A DNA stretch of 34,831 nt from Betaproteobacteria bacterium (lineage in GTDB: Bacteria > Pseudomonadota > Gammaproteobacteria > Burkholderiales > SG8-39): contig SCTX01000047.1 in the NCBI GenBank assembly GCA_004298385.1, forward strand, positions 1 to 34,831. Direction: 5' to 3'. The first letter of the stretch is position 1. The number at the start of each line of letters is the position of its first letter. Position numbers and translations under genes: made by a program. Below, piece after piece: positions 16,644 to 23,179 of this stretch. A model generated the notes under the pieces. The model worked only from the letters and a program-made list of their open reading frames with translations. It was not told where the DNA came from and did not search any database.

Positions 16644-17249
16644 ATGATGCGCGTCGCGGCGCTGATGCTCGTCGCCTGCGCCATGGCCGGCTGCGGCGGC
16701 GGCGCGGCCAAGCTGTCCAAACTGCCCGCCGACGCCGCCGTTCTCGCCTTCGGCGACAGCCTCACCTTCGGCACCGGCGCGCAACCCGAAGCGAGCTACC
16801 CAGCAGTTCTGGAGAAACTCATCGGGCGCAAGGTGTGGAGCGCGGGCGTGCCGGGCGAAGTGAGCGCAGCCGGTCTGGCGCGCTTGCCCTCGGCGCTCGA
16901 TTACTACCAGCCCAGGTTGCTGATCCTGTGCCATGGCGGCAACGATTTCCTGCGCAAGCTCGGCGACGCCCAGGCAGCGGAAAACCTGCGCGCGATGATC
17001 CGTCTTGCCAGACAACAGGGCATGGAGGTGGTGCTCGTCGCCGTACCCAAGCCGGGACTGTTCCCCTCGCCGCCCGATTTCTACGCCGAGATCGCGAAGG
17101 AATTCGGCCTGCCCTACGAGGACGCGGCGCTGAAGGCGATCCTGCGCGACAACGAGCTGAAATCCGATATCGCGCATCCCAACGCCAGGGGATACGCCAA
17201 GTTGGCCGAAGCGGTCGCGGCACTCCTGAAAAAAAGCGGCGCCTTGTGA
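16644..17249 (+). CDS. SGNH/GDSL hydrolase, lipoprotein (TesA/arylesterase-like)
   Basis: This 201-aa esterase-type protein carries the SGNH blocks: 'FGDSLTFGTG' with the nucleophile Ser, a block II Gly in 'GVPGEVSAAG', 'HGGND' with the oxyanion Asn, and 'DIAHPNARGY' with the Asp-His pair. All four catalytic positions are present. The start 'MMRVAALMLVACAMAGC' is a lipoprotein signal, with Cys as the lipidated residue, so it likely sits in the outer membrane facing the periplasm. An alternative ATG at 16575 with a weak AGGGA site would add 23 residues. It is divergent from TauE. Substrates of such enzymes range over lysophospholipids and acyl esters. Confidence 0.88.
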   Translation: MMRVAALMLVACAMAGCGGGAAKLSKLPADAAVLAFGDSLTFGTGAQPEASYPAVLEKLIGRKVWSAGVPGEVSAAGLARLPSALDYYQPRLLILCHGGNDFLRKLGDAQAAENLRAMIRLARQQGMEVVLVAVPKPGLFPSPPDFYAEIAKEFGLPYEDAALKAILRDNELKSDIAHPNARGYAKLAEAVAALLKKSGAL

Positions 17250-17349
17250 TTTCGGCCAGCGCAAAGAAAACGCGGAGTTGCCGGATGCAAGCCGGCACTA
17301 CTCACGCATAGATGCGAGAATCGCGGCTTGATTTAACCAGGAGCGATGT

Positions 17350-18105
17350 ATGTTCGATCTGACAGGCAAAGTCGCGCTGATCACCGGCTCGACCAAGGGC
17401 ATAGGCAAGTCCATCGCCGAGGAGATGGTGAAAGCGGGCGCGAAGGTGGTGATCTCCAGCCGCAAGGCCGATGCGTGCGAGGAAGTGACCAGGGAATTTA
17501 CCGGCAAAGGTTACGAGGCGATATCCGTGCCCTGCAATATCGCTCATAAAGAGCAGTTGCGGCAACTCGTCGACGCGACGATGAAGCAGTGGGGGAAAAT
17601 CGACATCCTGGTGTGCAACGCCGCCGCCAACCCGGTGTACGGGCCGACGGCGCAGGCCGGCGACGAGGCCTTCGACAAGATCATGAACAACAATATCAAG
17701 AGCAACTGGTGGCTGTGCAATATGGTGATTCCGCAGATGGCCGAACGCAAGGACGGCGTGGTGATCATCATCTCCAGCATCGCCGCGTTGAAGGGCAATA
17801 CCGTGATCGGACTGTATGGCGTGTCCAAGGCCGCCGACACGGCATTGGTGAGAAACTACGCCTGCGAGTGGGGGCCGTTCAACATCCGTGTCAACGCGAT
17901 TCTGCCCGGCCTGATAAAGACCGATTTCGCCAGAGCACTGTGGGAAAACGACAAGACACGTAAGGCGCGCGAGGCGGTGACGCCGCTGCGGCGACTGGGC
18001 GAGCCCGAGGAAATCGGCGGTGTCGCGGTGTTCCTGGCCTCCAGGGCCGGCAGTTACCTCACCGGCCAGACCATTATCGTCGACGGCGGGATTACCATCG
18101 CCTGA
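17350..18105 (+). CDS. SDR family oxidoreductase
   Basis: This is a 251-aa classical short-chain dehydrogenase/reductase. It shows the dinucleotide-binding TGxxxGIG ('TGSTKGIG', ~12-19), the structural 'CNAAAN' (NAG-like), a catalytic Ser in 'IISSIAALKG', the Tyr-x3-Lys 'YGVSK' and the C-terminal 'GSYLTGQTIIVDGG'. Arg in 'SSRKA' after strand 2 suggests NADP(H) preference. The ATG at 17350 has CAGGAG 6 nt upstream. It stands alone, 100 nt after the SGNH hydrolase gene; a small 6-bp hairpin (17279-17297) without a T-run lies between. Substrate cannot be read from sequence. Confidence 0.92.
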   Translation: MFDLTGKVALITGSTKGIGKSIAEEMVKAGAKVVISSRKADACEEVTREFTGKGYEAISVPCNIAHKEQLRQLVDATMKQWGKIDILVCNAAANPVYGPTAQAGDEAFDKIMNNNIKSNWWLCNMVIPQMAERKDGVVIIISSIAALKGNTVIGLYGVSKAADTALVRNYACEWGPFNIRVNAILPGLIKTDFARALWENDKTRKAREAVTPLRRLGEPEEIGGVAVFLASRAGSYLTGQTIIVDGGITIA

Positions 18106-18144
18106 AGCCGTCGCGGCGCGCTCAACCAATTAATTAGCGTCAGA

Positions 18145-18381
18145 CTATGAAGTATGGGACGGCACATCGCCGGACCACGTCGTCTGACCCGAACCTGCAG
18201 GCATTGCCCGCGTTCGGACGCCATAGAGCTTGGGGCAGGTGCGGCATAGCTCGGGCGCCGGCGCGTGTTCGGCGGCGCCCTTCCCGTGCGCTGCGCTCAG
18301 CGCCATCGCCTTTGCGCCGAGGAGCCGCTTGACGAATTGCCGGCGGAAGGCGCGGTATTCCGGGCGGTCCCAGTTCTCCAT
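18145..18381 (-). CDS. Possible 78-aa small protein downstream of yeiH-like gene
   Basis: I do not recognise this frame. The first half ('MENWDRPEYRAFRRQFVKRL') is charged and plausible protein; the second half has two Cys in 'ELCRTCPKLYG'. A GAAGAGG site lies about 7 nt before the ATG at 18381. The same frame stays open upstream into the yeiH-like 3' end with natural-looking residues ('RLGNVGEEAL'), so this could be the end of an older, truncated gene. The rest of 18106-18427 shows no other gene or clear terminator. Confidence 0.35.
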   Translation of the reverse strand: MENWDRPEYRAFRRQFVKRLLGAKAMALSAAHGKGAAEHAPAPELCRTCPKLYGVRTRAMPAGSGQTTWSGDVPSHTS

Positions 18382-18427
18382 GAGCGCCTCTTCGCCGACG
18401 TTGCCGAGGCGCGCTGCGGCCGATTCC

Positions 18428-19954
18428 CTACTTGATGTCCGGCACCGGGAAGATGACCCCGCCGAACAGTAGGTAGGCGAGAATCAGCGTCCAGACAACG
18501 TTCACCGCCTGGGCCGCGATGAACGCCACCGCCGGTCGCCCTCCTTCCATCGTGGCGAGGTCCACGAACTTCGTCTCCAGTCCGATGCACACGAAGGCGA
18601 GCGCGAACCACCAGGTGCGGAACTGGCCGAGAGCGGATTGGGTCCCCTTTACCATGTCGCCGGGCAGGAAGAACGAAAACAGGGCGGAGGCGATCAGGAA
18701 CCCGAGAACGAACTTCGGGAACCGCTCCCAGATGATGCCGGCGCTCGGCTTGTCAGTCCCGCCGGCCGCGCCCGCCTTGTAGGCCCACCAGACCACGAGT
18801 ATGAAGGCGGCCACGCCGATCAGCGCGTTCTGCGAGAACTTGACGATCACCCCGGTTTTCATCGCGGCGTCGCTGATGAGGGCACCCGCAGCCACCACGC
18901 TCGCGCTGGTGTCCAGCGTCCCACCCATCCAGGCGCCGGCGACGATGTCGGGAATCTGGAAGGCCTTCACCAGCCAGGGCATGACGATCATCATCGGTAC
19001 GGCGACGATCAGCACCAGCGAGGTCACGTAGGACAGCTTCTTCTTGTCTCCCTGGATCGCGCCGCAGGTCGCGATCGCCGCCGACACGCCGCAGATCGCC
19101 ACCGAGGAGGAGAGCATGGCGGCGAAATCGTCGTCCACCCTGAGCTTCCGTGCGATCCAGAAGCACACGTACCACACGACCGTCACGACCAGGACCGCCT
19201 GCAGGATCCCCAGCACGCCGGCCTGGATGATCTCCATGAACAGCAGGCCCGCGCCGAGGACCACCAGGCCGGTCTTGATGTAGTACTCGGTCTGCACCGC
19301 CGGCATCAGCCACTTCGGCGTGCCGATCGTGTTGCTGATCAGCAAGCCCAGGGCGAGCGCGAAGATCACGTACTCGACGCCGTATTCGATGAACAGGCCG
19401 TTGCCGGCGATCACCCGCGCGAGCCAGGCGAGGACGAAGACGACCGGGAAGCCGATCACGAAGGCGCCCGTTTTGCCGCCGATCAACGCGAACCCGACGG
19501 CGCCCAGCACGAGCCAGATTATGCCGATGTAGACGACCTTGTTGAGGTTGTCCCAGGTGAACACCTTGGCGTCCGCGACGGCCGCCGCATGTCCGCGGAT
19601 TTCCGATCCCAGCGAGCCCGGGACAGTGTTGCGGCCGCCGACCTTCGCCAGATCGCCGGCCGCCTTTTCGACGGCCTTTCTGTCGCTTTTTTCGATGGCC
19701 GCTTTGAGCTCATTCGCCTTGGCCGCGATCTCCTTCTGCCCCTTGCCCTCGGCTTCCTTCGCTATGCTGTCGAGCGCGGTGCCCCAGTCCGGCGCGCGCG
19801 ATGCGATCTGCGAGTCGGTCGTCCACCGGAACGACACGTCGGTACCCCTGAGGTCCACGAACTTCCAGCCGTACACCGCAAGCGTGGCGGCGATGATGAA
19901 GAACCCCACATAAACTGCCACCCAATCTTCGGTCCGCCATTTCTGCATAGCCAT
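18428..19954 (-). CDS. YeiH/UPF0324-like putative sulfate exporter family protein
   Basis: This 508-aa membrane protein belongs to the UPF0324/YeiH group, labelled putative sulfate exporter without firm proof. Seen motifs include 'LALGLLISNTIGTPKWL', 'LVVLGAGLLFMEIIQAG', 'SSSVAICGVSAAIATCGAI' and 'WMGGTLDTSASVVAAGA'. About ten membrane segments fill residues ~140-505. E. coli YeiH is about 350 aa; the extra length is an N-terminal helix (13-30) plus ~100 polar residues rich in Lys/Glu/Ala that look like a helical soluble domain. ATG 19954 has AGGGGGAG upstream. A LysR gene lies upstream on the same strand. Confidence 0.85.
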   Translation of the reverse strand: MAMQKWRTEDWVAVYVGFFIIAATLAVYGWKFVDLRGTDVSFRWTTDSQIASRAPDWGTALDSIAKEAEGKGQKEIAAKANELKAAIEKSDRKAVEKAAGDLAKVGGRNTVPGSLGSEIRGHAAAVADAKVFTWDNLNKVVYIGIIWLVLGAVGFALIGGKTGAFVIGFPVVFVLAWLARVIAGNGLFIEYGVEYVIFALALGLLISNTIGTPKWLMPAVQTEYYIKTGLVVLGAGLLFMEIIQAGVLGILQAVLVVTVVWYVCFWIARKLRVDDDFAAMLSSSVAICGVSAAIATCGAIQGDKKKLSYVTSLVLIVAVPMMIVMPWLVKAFQIPDIVAGAWMGGTLDTSASVVAAGALISDAAMKTGVIVKFSQNALIGVAAFILVVWWAYKAGAAGGTDKPSAGIIWERFPKFVLGFLIASALFSFFLPGDMVKGTQSALGQFRTWWFALAFVCIGLETKFVDLATMEGGRPAVAFIAAQAVNVVWTLILAYLLFGGVIFPVPDIK

Positions 19955-20313
19955 GTGCTCCCCCTTTCTCGTTATGTTTTCCCTTTCATAAACTCCGCCA
20001 CCATTTTGTTCTCCGCGACTCCTGCCTGCCACAGTGCCGGCTTCGCGACCCCGACTTTTCCAACCCGGTTTGAACCGGCTGCGCCGGCCGTAGTAGCCAT
20101 GCGACCGGTTTCTTGTCGATCTTGTTCTCTTTCTTCCCGGCAACGACCACCCGCCGCCGATAACACGTCCGGCCGCCCAGCAGTCCGCGCTGTTAACTTT
20201 AAAAGGTTATGCATAAAATACCGCTTTTGTACAATCAATATTCATTATGAATGAACAAGAAAAATGCCATTTATCGTTCACGCTGTTCTGTCCCTAATCT
20301 ATTCTTGCGGATT
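19955..20313 (-). promoter_or_regulatory. Leader and promoter region of the yeiH-like gene
   Basis: This 359-nt gap between the LysR stop and the yeiH-like start holds no convincing gene; an 88-codon frame in it has unnatural composition. It is AT-rich at 20195-20280. A perfect palindrome ATTCATTATGAAT lies at 20240-20252 and could bind a LysR-type or other dimeric regulator. A minus-strand TTGTAC / 17 nt / CATAAC pair just downstream of it (about 20205-20233) is a candidate promoter, giving a leader near 250 nt. Confidence 0.35.
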
Positions 20314-21240
20314 TCAAAGTAGCTTGCTGCGCGGCGGTATCCGTTTTTGCGCCAACTTCAGCACCACTTCACGCAGCCAGATTTGCGCCGGCTCACGCTG
20401 GTTGCGCTCGTGCCAGATCTGGCCCACGGTGAAGCCCTCGATCTCCAGCGGCGGCTCCAAAATGCGCAGCTTGTTCGCATACCCACGCGCCAGGCGCTCC
20501 GGCAAAGTGCTGATCATGTCAGAGCGCGCCACGATTTCCGGCACCAGCAGGAAATGCGGCACCGCCAACTGCACGCGGCGCTTGCGCCCGAGCTTGGACA
20601 GCGCATCGTCGATGCGGGCGCTGAAGCCGCTGCCGCGCAGCGACACCAGAATGTGCTCCAGACTGCAGAATTTCTCCAGCGTCAGACGCGCGCCGACGCC
20701 CGGATGCTTGCGCCGCACCACGCACACCATGCGCTCTCGGTAAAGCGGCTGCTGATACATTCCGGCCGGGGCATTCTGGAGTCCGGTGATGCAAAGGTCG
20801 ACTTCGCCGATTTCCATCTGCTGCGCCACTGTTTGCAGATCGAGCGGCCTCACCGCCAAGCGCACCCCCGGCGCCTCGCGCTCGAGAAAATCCACCAGCG
20901 TCGGCAGCAGCGCGTACTCGACGTAGTCCGATGCCGACAAGGTAAAGGTGTGCACCGCGCTCGCCGGGTCGAATGCGGCGCGTGGCCGGACGATGGCATC
21001 GATCTCGTCCAGCACCTGTTTTACCGGGCCAAGCAGCTCCAGTGCCCGCGACGTCGGCAGCATGCCGCGCGCGCTGCGCAACAAGAGAGGATCGCCGAAC
21101 AGCTCGCGCAGGCGCGCCAGCAGAGCGCTAGTCGCAGGTTGCGACAAATGCAGACGCACGGCGGCGCGCGACACGCTGCGCTCGGCTAGCAATGCATCCA
21201 GCGCCACCAGCAGGTTTAGGTCGACATTTTTGATATCCAT
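20314..21240 (-). CDS. LysR-type transcriptional regulator
   Basis: This 308-aa regulator begins 'MDIKNVDLNLLVALDALLAE'. Its winged HTH (~1-65) contains 'RSVSRAAVRLHLSQPATSALL' (the recognition part from 'LSQPA') and 'LFGDPLLLRSARGMLPT'. The substrate-binding domain (~95-300) includes 'LCITGLQNAPAGMYQQPLYRE'. The N-terminus resembles the NodD/LeuO/PcpR-like branch more than CysB or YeiE. It is upstream of and co-oriented with the yeiH-like gene, and divergent from a short transcription unit at 21272-21556. Either could be its target. A perfect palindrome (21264-21273) lies in the divergent region. Confidence 0.94.
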   Translation of the reverse strand: MDIKNVDLNLLVALDALLAERSVSRAAVRLHLSQPATSALLARLRELFGDPLLLRSARGMLPTSRALELLGPVKQVLDEIDAIVRPRAAFDPASAVHTFTLSASDYVEYALLPTLVDFLEREAPGVRLAVRPLDLQTVAQQMEIGEVDLCITGLQNAPAGMYQQPLYRERMVCVVRRKHPGVGARLTLEKFCSLEHILVSLRGSGFSARIDDALSKLGRKRRVQLAVPHFLLVPEIVARSDMISTLPERLARGYANKLRILEPPLEIEGFTVGQIWHERNQREPAQIWLREVVLKLAQKRIPPRSKLL

Positions 21241-21263
21241 AGAACAGATATGTTAAATCTATA

Positions 21264-21273
21264 GAATCGATTC
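21264..21273. promoter_or_regulatory. Perfect 10-bp palindrome in LysR divergent promoter region
   Basis: GAATCGATTC is self-complementary and lies 24 nt upstream of the LysR start, overlapping the -35 of the divergent small transcript. LysR regulators often bind such sites and repress their own gene while controlling the divergent one. No binding evidence exists here. Confidence 0.35.
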
Positions 21274-21300
21274 GACAAATACTTGGGAAATACTTAGATT
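21272..21300 (+). promoter_or_regulatory. Candidate sigma-70 promoter of the small transcript
   Basis: TCGACA (21272-21277, 5 of 6 to TTGACA), a 17-nt spacer and TAGATT (21295-21300, 4 of 6 to TATAAT) are arranged as a standard promoter. The predicted start near 21307 leaves a ~23-nt leader containing CAGGAG before the ATG at 21330. Confidence 0.5.
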
Positions 21301-21329
21301 GATTCCGTTGGTTGAACAGGAGCCAGGTT

Positions 21330-21464
21330 ATGAACTTCGGCGTCGTGAAAGTGCTTGCGGCTTACCTCAGCGCCAGCGCAGCGGCGCTGGTGGCTTCGGC
21401 AAAACTGGCCTGCGTTCTAGGTGGCCAGATGATGATCGCCTTCAGCGGGAATTTTTTCCGCTAG
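21330..21464 (+). CDS. Candidate 44-aa hydrophobic small protein
   Basis: This short frame starts 'MNFGVVKVLAAYLSASAAAL', with CAGGAG about 7 nt before the ATG. It continues with a hydrophobic stretch and ends 'IAFSGNFFR'. Residues ~5-40 are mostly Ala, Val, Leu, Gly and Met, so it could be a membrane peptide or a signal-like sequence. No family is recognised. It is bracketed by a plausible promoter (21272-21300) and a strong Rho-independent terminator (21513-21556), which supports a real ~250-nt transcript whether or not the ORF is translated. The 3' part also forms a hairpin with an anti-Shine-Dalgarno loop. Confidence 0.45.
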   Translation: MNFGVVKVLAAYLSASAAALVASAKLACVLGGQMMIAFSGNFFR

Positions 21465-21483
21465 GCTGCGGCAGCACAGGTTT

Positions 21484-21510
21484 CGCGGGACTCCTCCTCC
21501 TATACCCGCG
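21484..21510 (+). ncRNA. Hairpin exposing CUCCUCCUCC, part of possible sRNA
   Basis: CGCGGG (21484-21489) pairs with CCCGCG (21505-21510). The 15-nt loop contains CTCCTCCTCC (21491-21500), complementary to Shine-Dalgarno sequences. Bacterial sRNAs such as the Rhodobacter CcsR group and the rhizobial 'cuckoo' family show a CUCCUCCC loop, and CcsR RNAs lie behind a small ORF as here. The terminator follows 2 nt later. The structure is read from sequence; regulatory activity is inferred. Confidence 0.45.
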
Positions 21511-21512
21511 TC

Positions 21513-21556
21513 GGCAGGGCAGCCGGCAAATTCCGGTCGCCCTGCCCGTTTTTTTT
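21513..21556 (+). terminator. Rho-independent terminator
   Basis: GGCAGGGC (21513-21520) pairs perfectly with GCCCTGCC (21539-21546). An inner CCGG/CCGG stem (21523-21526 with 21533-21536) closes a 6-nt loop, with one mismatch and one G-U between. A run of eight T (21549-21556) follows. It is directional for the plus strand and stops 5 nt before the 3' end of the convergent glycosyltransferase gene. Confidence 0.85.
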
Positions 21557-21560
21557 GACA

Positions 21561-22172
21561 TCAACACGATCTGCTCTCGGCGCGCAACTGGGCCAGGCGC
21601 AATAGATCCTCCGGCCGGTCCACATCCCACAGCGTCGCCAACTCGCGCCAGCGCCAGTTGCCACTTGCCAGCCGTGTGCGCGTCTCCTGCATCACCGTCG
21701 CCGAGCCCCAGGCAATGTCCGCGAACAGCGGCGCCGCTGGACTGCGGGCCAGGCCGATTAGCACATAGCCGCCGTCCTCGGCCGGACCGATCACCGCGTC
21801 GTTGCCGTTGACCAGGGCGAACGCCGCTTCACGCAAATATTCCGGCGTCAGCGCCGGACAGTCGCTGCCGATCAGCAACCCCGGTGAGCCCTCTGCCAGA
21901 GCAAACTCCAGGGCGCGCGCCATGCGCATCCCCAGATCGCCTTCGCCCTGAGCGCGCAGGCCTACGCCGTGTTGTTTCGCGCAAGCAGAAAAAAATGCAT
22001 CGTTCGTTCCCGGTGCGCACCAAAGCTCGACCTGGCCCAGCCCCGCCGCCAGGGCGGTCGAGAGCGTGCGCTCGGCCAGTTGCCGGTGCAATGCCGCTGC
22101 AGCCCGCTCACCCAGCGCGGGAACCAGGCGGGTCTTCACCCGGCCCGGCGTGGGCGCCTTGGCAAAGATCAT
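21561..22172 (-). CDS. TIGR04282 family arsenosugar-type glycosyltransferase (DUF2064)
   Basis: This 203-aa protein has a GT-A-like nucleotidyl/glycosyltransferase fold of the DUF2064/TIGR04282 family. Seen motifs are 'MIFAKAPTPGRVKTRL' at the N-terminus, 'GSDCPALTPEYL' carrying the metal-binding Asp, and 'GPAEDGGYVLIGL'. ATG 22172 begins the family consensus; the frame upstream to 22241 overlaps the neighbouring gene and is not used. No ribosome site is seen, and the gap to the upstream TIGR04283 gene is only 10 nt, so translational coupling is likely. These two families are named for arsenosugar clusters but also occur elsewhere; arsM and arsS are not in this window. Confidence 0.88.
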   Translation of the reverse strand: MIFAKAPTPGRVKTRLVPALGERAAAALHRQLAERTLSTALAAGLGQVELWCAPGTNDAFFSACAKQHGVGLRAQGEGDLGMRMARALEFALAEGSPGLLIGSDCPALTPEYLREAAFALVNGNDAVIGPAEDGGYVLIGLARSPAAPLFADIAWGSATVMQETRTRLASGNWRWRELATLWDVDRPEDLLRLAQLRAESRSC

Positions 22173-22182
22173 GGTGCGGCAA

Positions 22183-22872
22183 TTAATGGCCGCGCGTCCC
22201 GTAGCCGCGCGCCAGCCGCGCCGGCGCCACGCCGAGGGCATACTGCAAACGCAGCCACCACATCAGCACGATGGTGCGCAGTACGCCCCGGCTTTCCCAG
22301 CGGCGCGCCGAAGTGAGACAGCGCTCGCGCAGGCATAGCGGCGCTGACAGGCGGCGCAGCCGAGCGCTGATGGCAATATCCTCCATCAACGCCTGGCCAG
22401 GGTAGCCGCCGATCGCGTCGAACGCCTCGCGGCGCACAAAAATGCCTTGATCCCCGGTGCAGATACACGTCAGGCGGGAGCGCAGATTCATCATCGTTTC
22501 CACCACGCGCAACAGCGGATGGGCGCTGGCAATGCGCACGTCGAAGCGGCCCCAGGCGGCACCGCCTGCCGCGAGGCCCTGCAGCACCAGGCGGTCGGCC
22601 TCCTCGGGCAGGCGTGAATCGGCATGCAAGAACAGGAGCACGTCGCCTGCCGCAGCGCGCGCGCCGGCATTCATCTGGCCGGCGCGGCCGGCGCTCGCCG
22701 CGAGTACCCGGTCGGCAAGTCCCTCGGCCAGATTGACCGTGCCGTCGCCGGAGCCGCCGTCGACCACGATCACTTCATGGCCGCGACGGCGCAGTTCGCC
22801 CAGGGACTCGAGGGCGGCAACGATGCCGTCGGCTTCGTCGAGCGTCGGGATGATGATGGATAATCGTTTCAC
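22183..22872 (-). CDS. TIGR04283 family glycosyltransferase (GT2)
   Basis: This is a GT2-type glycosyltransferase of the TIGR04283 family: 'LSIIIPTLDEADGI' at the N-terminus, 'VIVVDGGSGDGT', 'AGRAGQMNAGARAAAGD', 'LFLHADSRLP' (sugar-nucleotide/metal site) and 'GDQGIFVRREAFDAIGG' in the acceptor half. The C-terminus carries an amphipathic/hydrophobic stretch ('IVLMWWLRLQYALG'). The frame reaches GTG 22920; GTG 22872 ('VKRLSIIIPT') fits the family start better, and neither has a clear Shine-Dalgarno. It is paired with the DUF2064 gene downstream. TIGR04283/TIGR04282 pairs with TVP38-type genes recur in arsenosugar loci; here a TVP38 fusion lies upstream. Confidence 0.88.
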   Translation of the reverse strand: MKRLSIIIPTLDEADGIVAALESLGELRRRGHEVIVVDGGSGDGTVNLAEGLADRVLAASAGRAGQMNAGARAAAGDVLLFLHADSRLPEEADRLVLQGLAAGGAAWGRFDVRIASAHPLLRVVETMMNLRSRLTCICTGDQGIFVRREAFDAIGGYPGQALMEDIAISARLRRLSAPLCLRERCLTSARRWESRGVLRTIVLMWWLRLQYALGVAPARLARGYGTRGH

Positions 22873-23004
22873 TGGGCGTACCGTTCGATATACGGCGTTT
22901 TGGGTTTCGTCGCGTGCCACGACCGGATTTGCGCGCTGCGCGCGCCAACCGTGTTTTCTGCGCGGATATGGTTAACACCGAGCACGCCACAGGGGGTAAT
23001 CCAA

Positions 23005-23055
23005 GATCGTCGATTGCATGCGGATGCGCTTTTCATCCGCATGCAATCGACGATC
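23005..23055. repeat. 22-bp perfect inverted repeat with 7-nt loop
   Basis: Positions 23005-23026 are exactly complementary to 23034-23055, around the loop CGCTTTT (23027-23033). A second hairpin follows: GCGCGGA (23057-23063) with TCCGCGC (23074-23080). Loop-side sequences TTTTCATCCGC and TTCTCATCCGC recur in both. No T-run follows on either strand, so this is not a standard terminator. It lies in the 307-nt gap 22873-23179, which otherwise shows no gene. It could be a transcript-stabilising or attenuating structure, a REP-like element or a protein-binding cruciform. Confidence 0.8.
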
Positions 23056-23179
23056 CGCGCGGACGGCTTCTCATCCGCGCAATAGCGCGACCCCGCGATA
23101 ATAGGGGCGCGATTCAAATCACCGCGTATAGGAGACACCCGGACCTGATCTCGAGTCCTGCCGCCAGCGCGTTTACTTC

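Noticed and set aside
19972-20238. An 88-codon frame upstream of the yeiH-like gene
   Set aside because: Composition is unnatural, it spans an AT-rich promoter-like stretch, and it shows no ribosome site or family.
18638-20254. A 538-codon open frame on the plus strand
   Set aside because: It is antisense to the YeiH-like gene, Asp/His/Arg-rich, and has no family features.
20314-21240. Naming the LysR regulator yeiE or cysB
   Set aside because: Position next to a yeiH-like gene is suggestive, but the N-terminus is of the NodD/LeuO-like branch, so no symbol is given.
23005-23055. The long hairpin as a Rho-independent terminator
   Set aside because: Neither side is followed by a T-run; only the 7-nt loop has four T.
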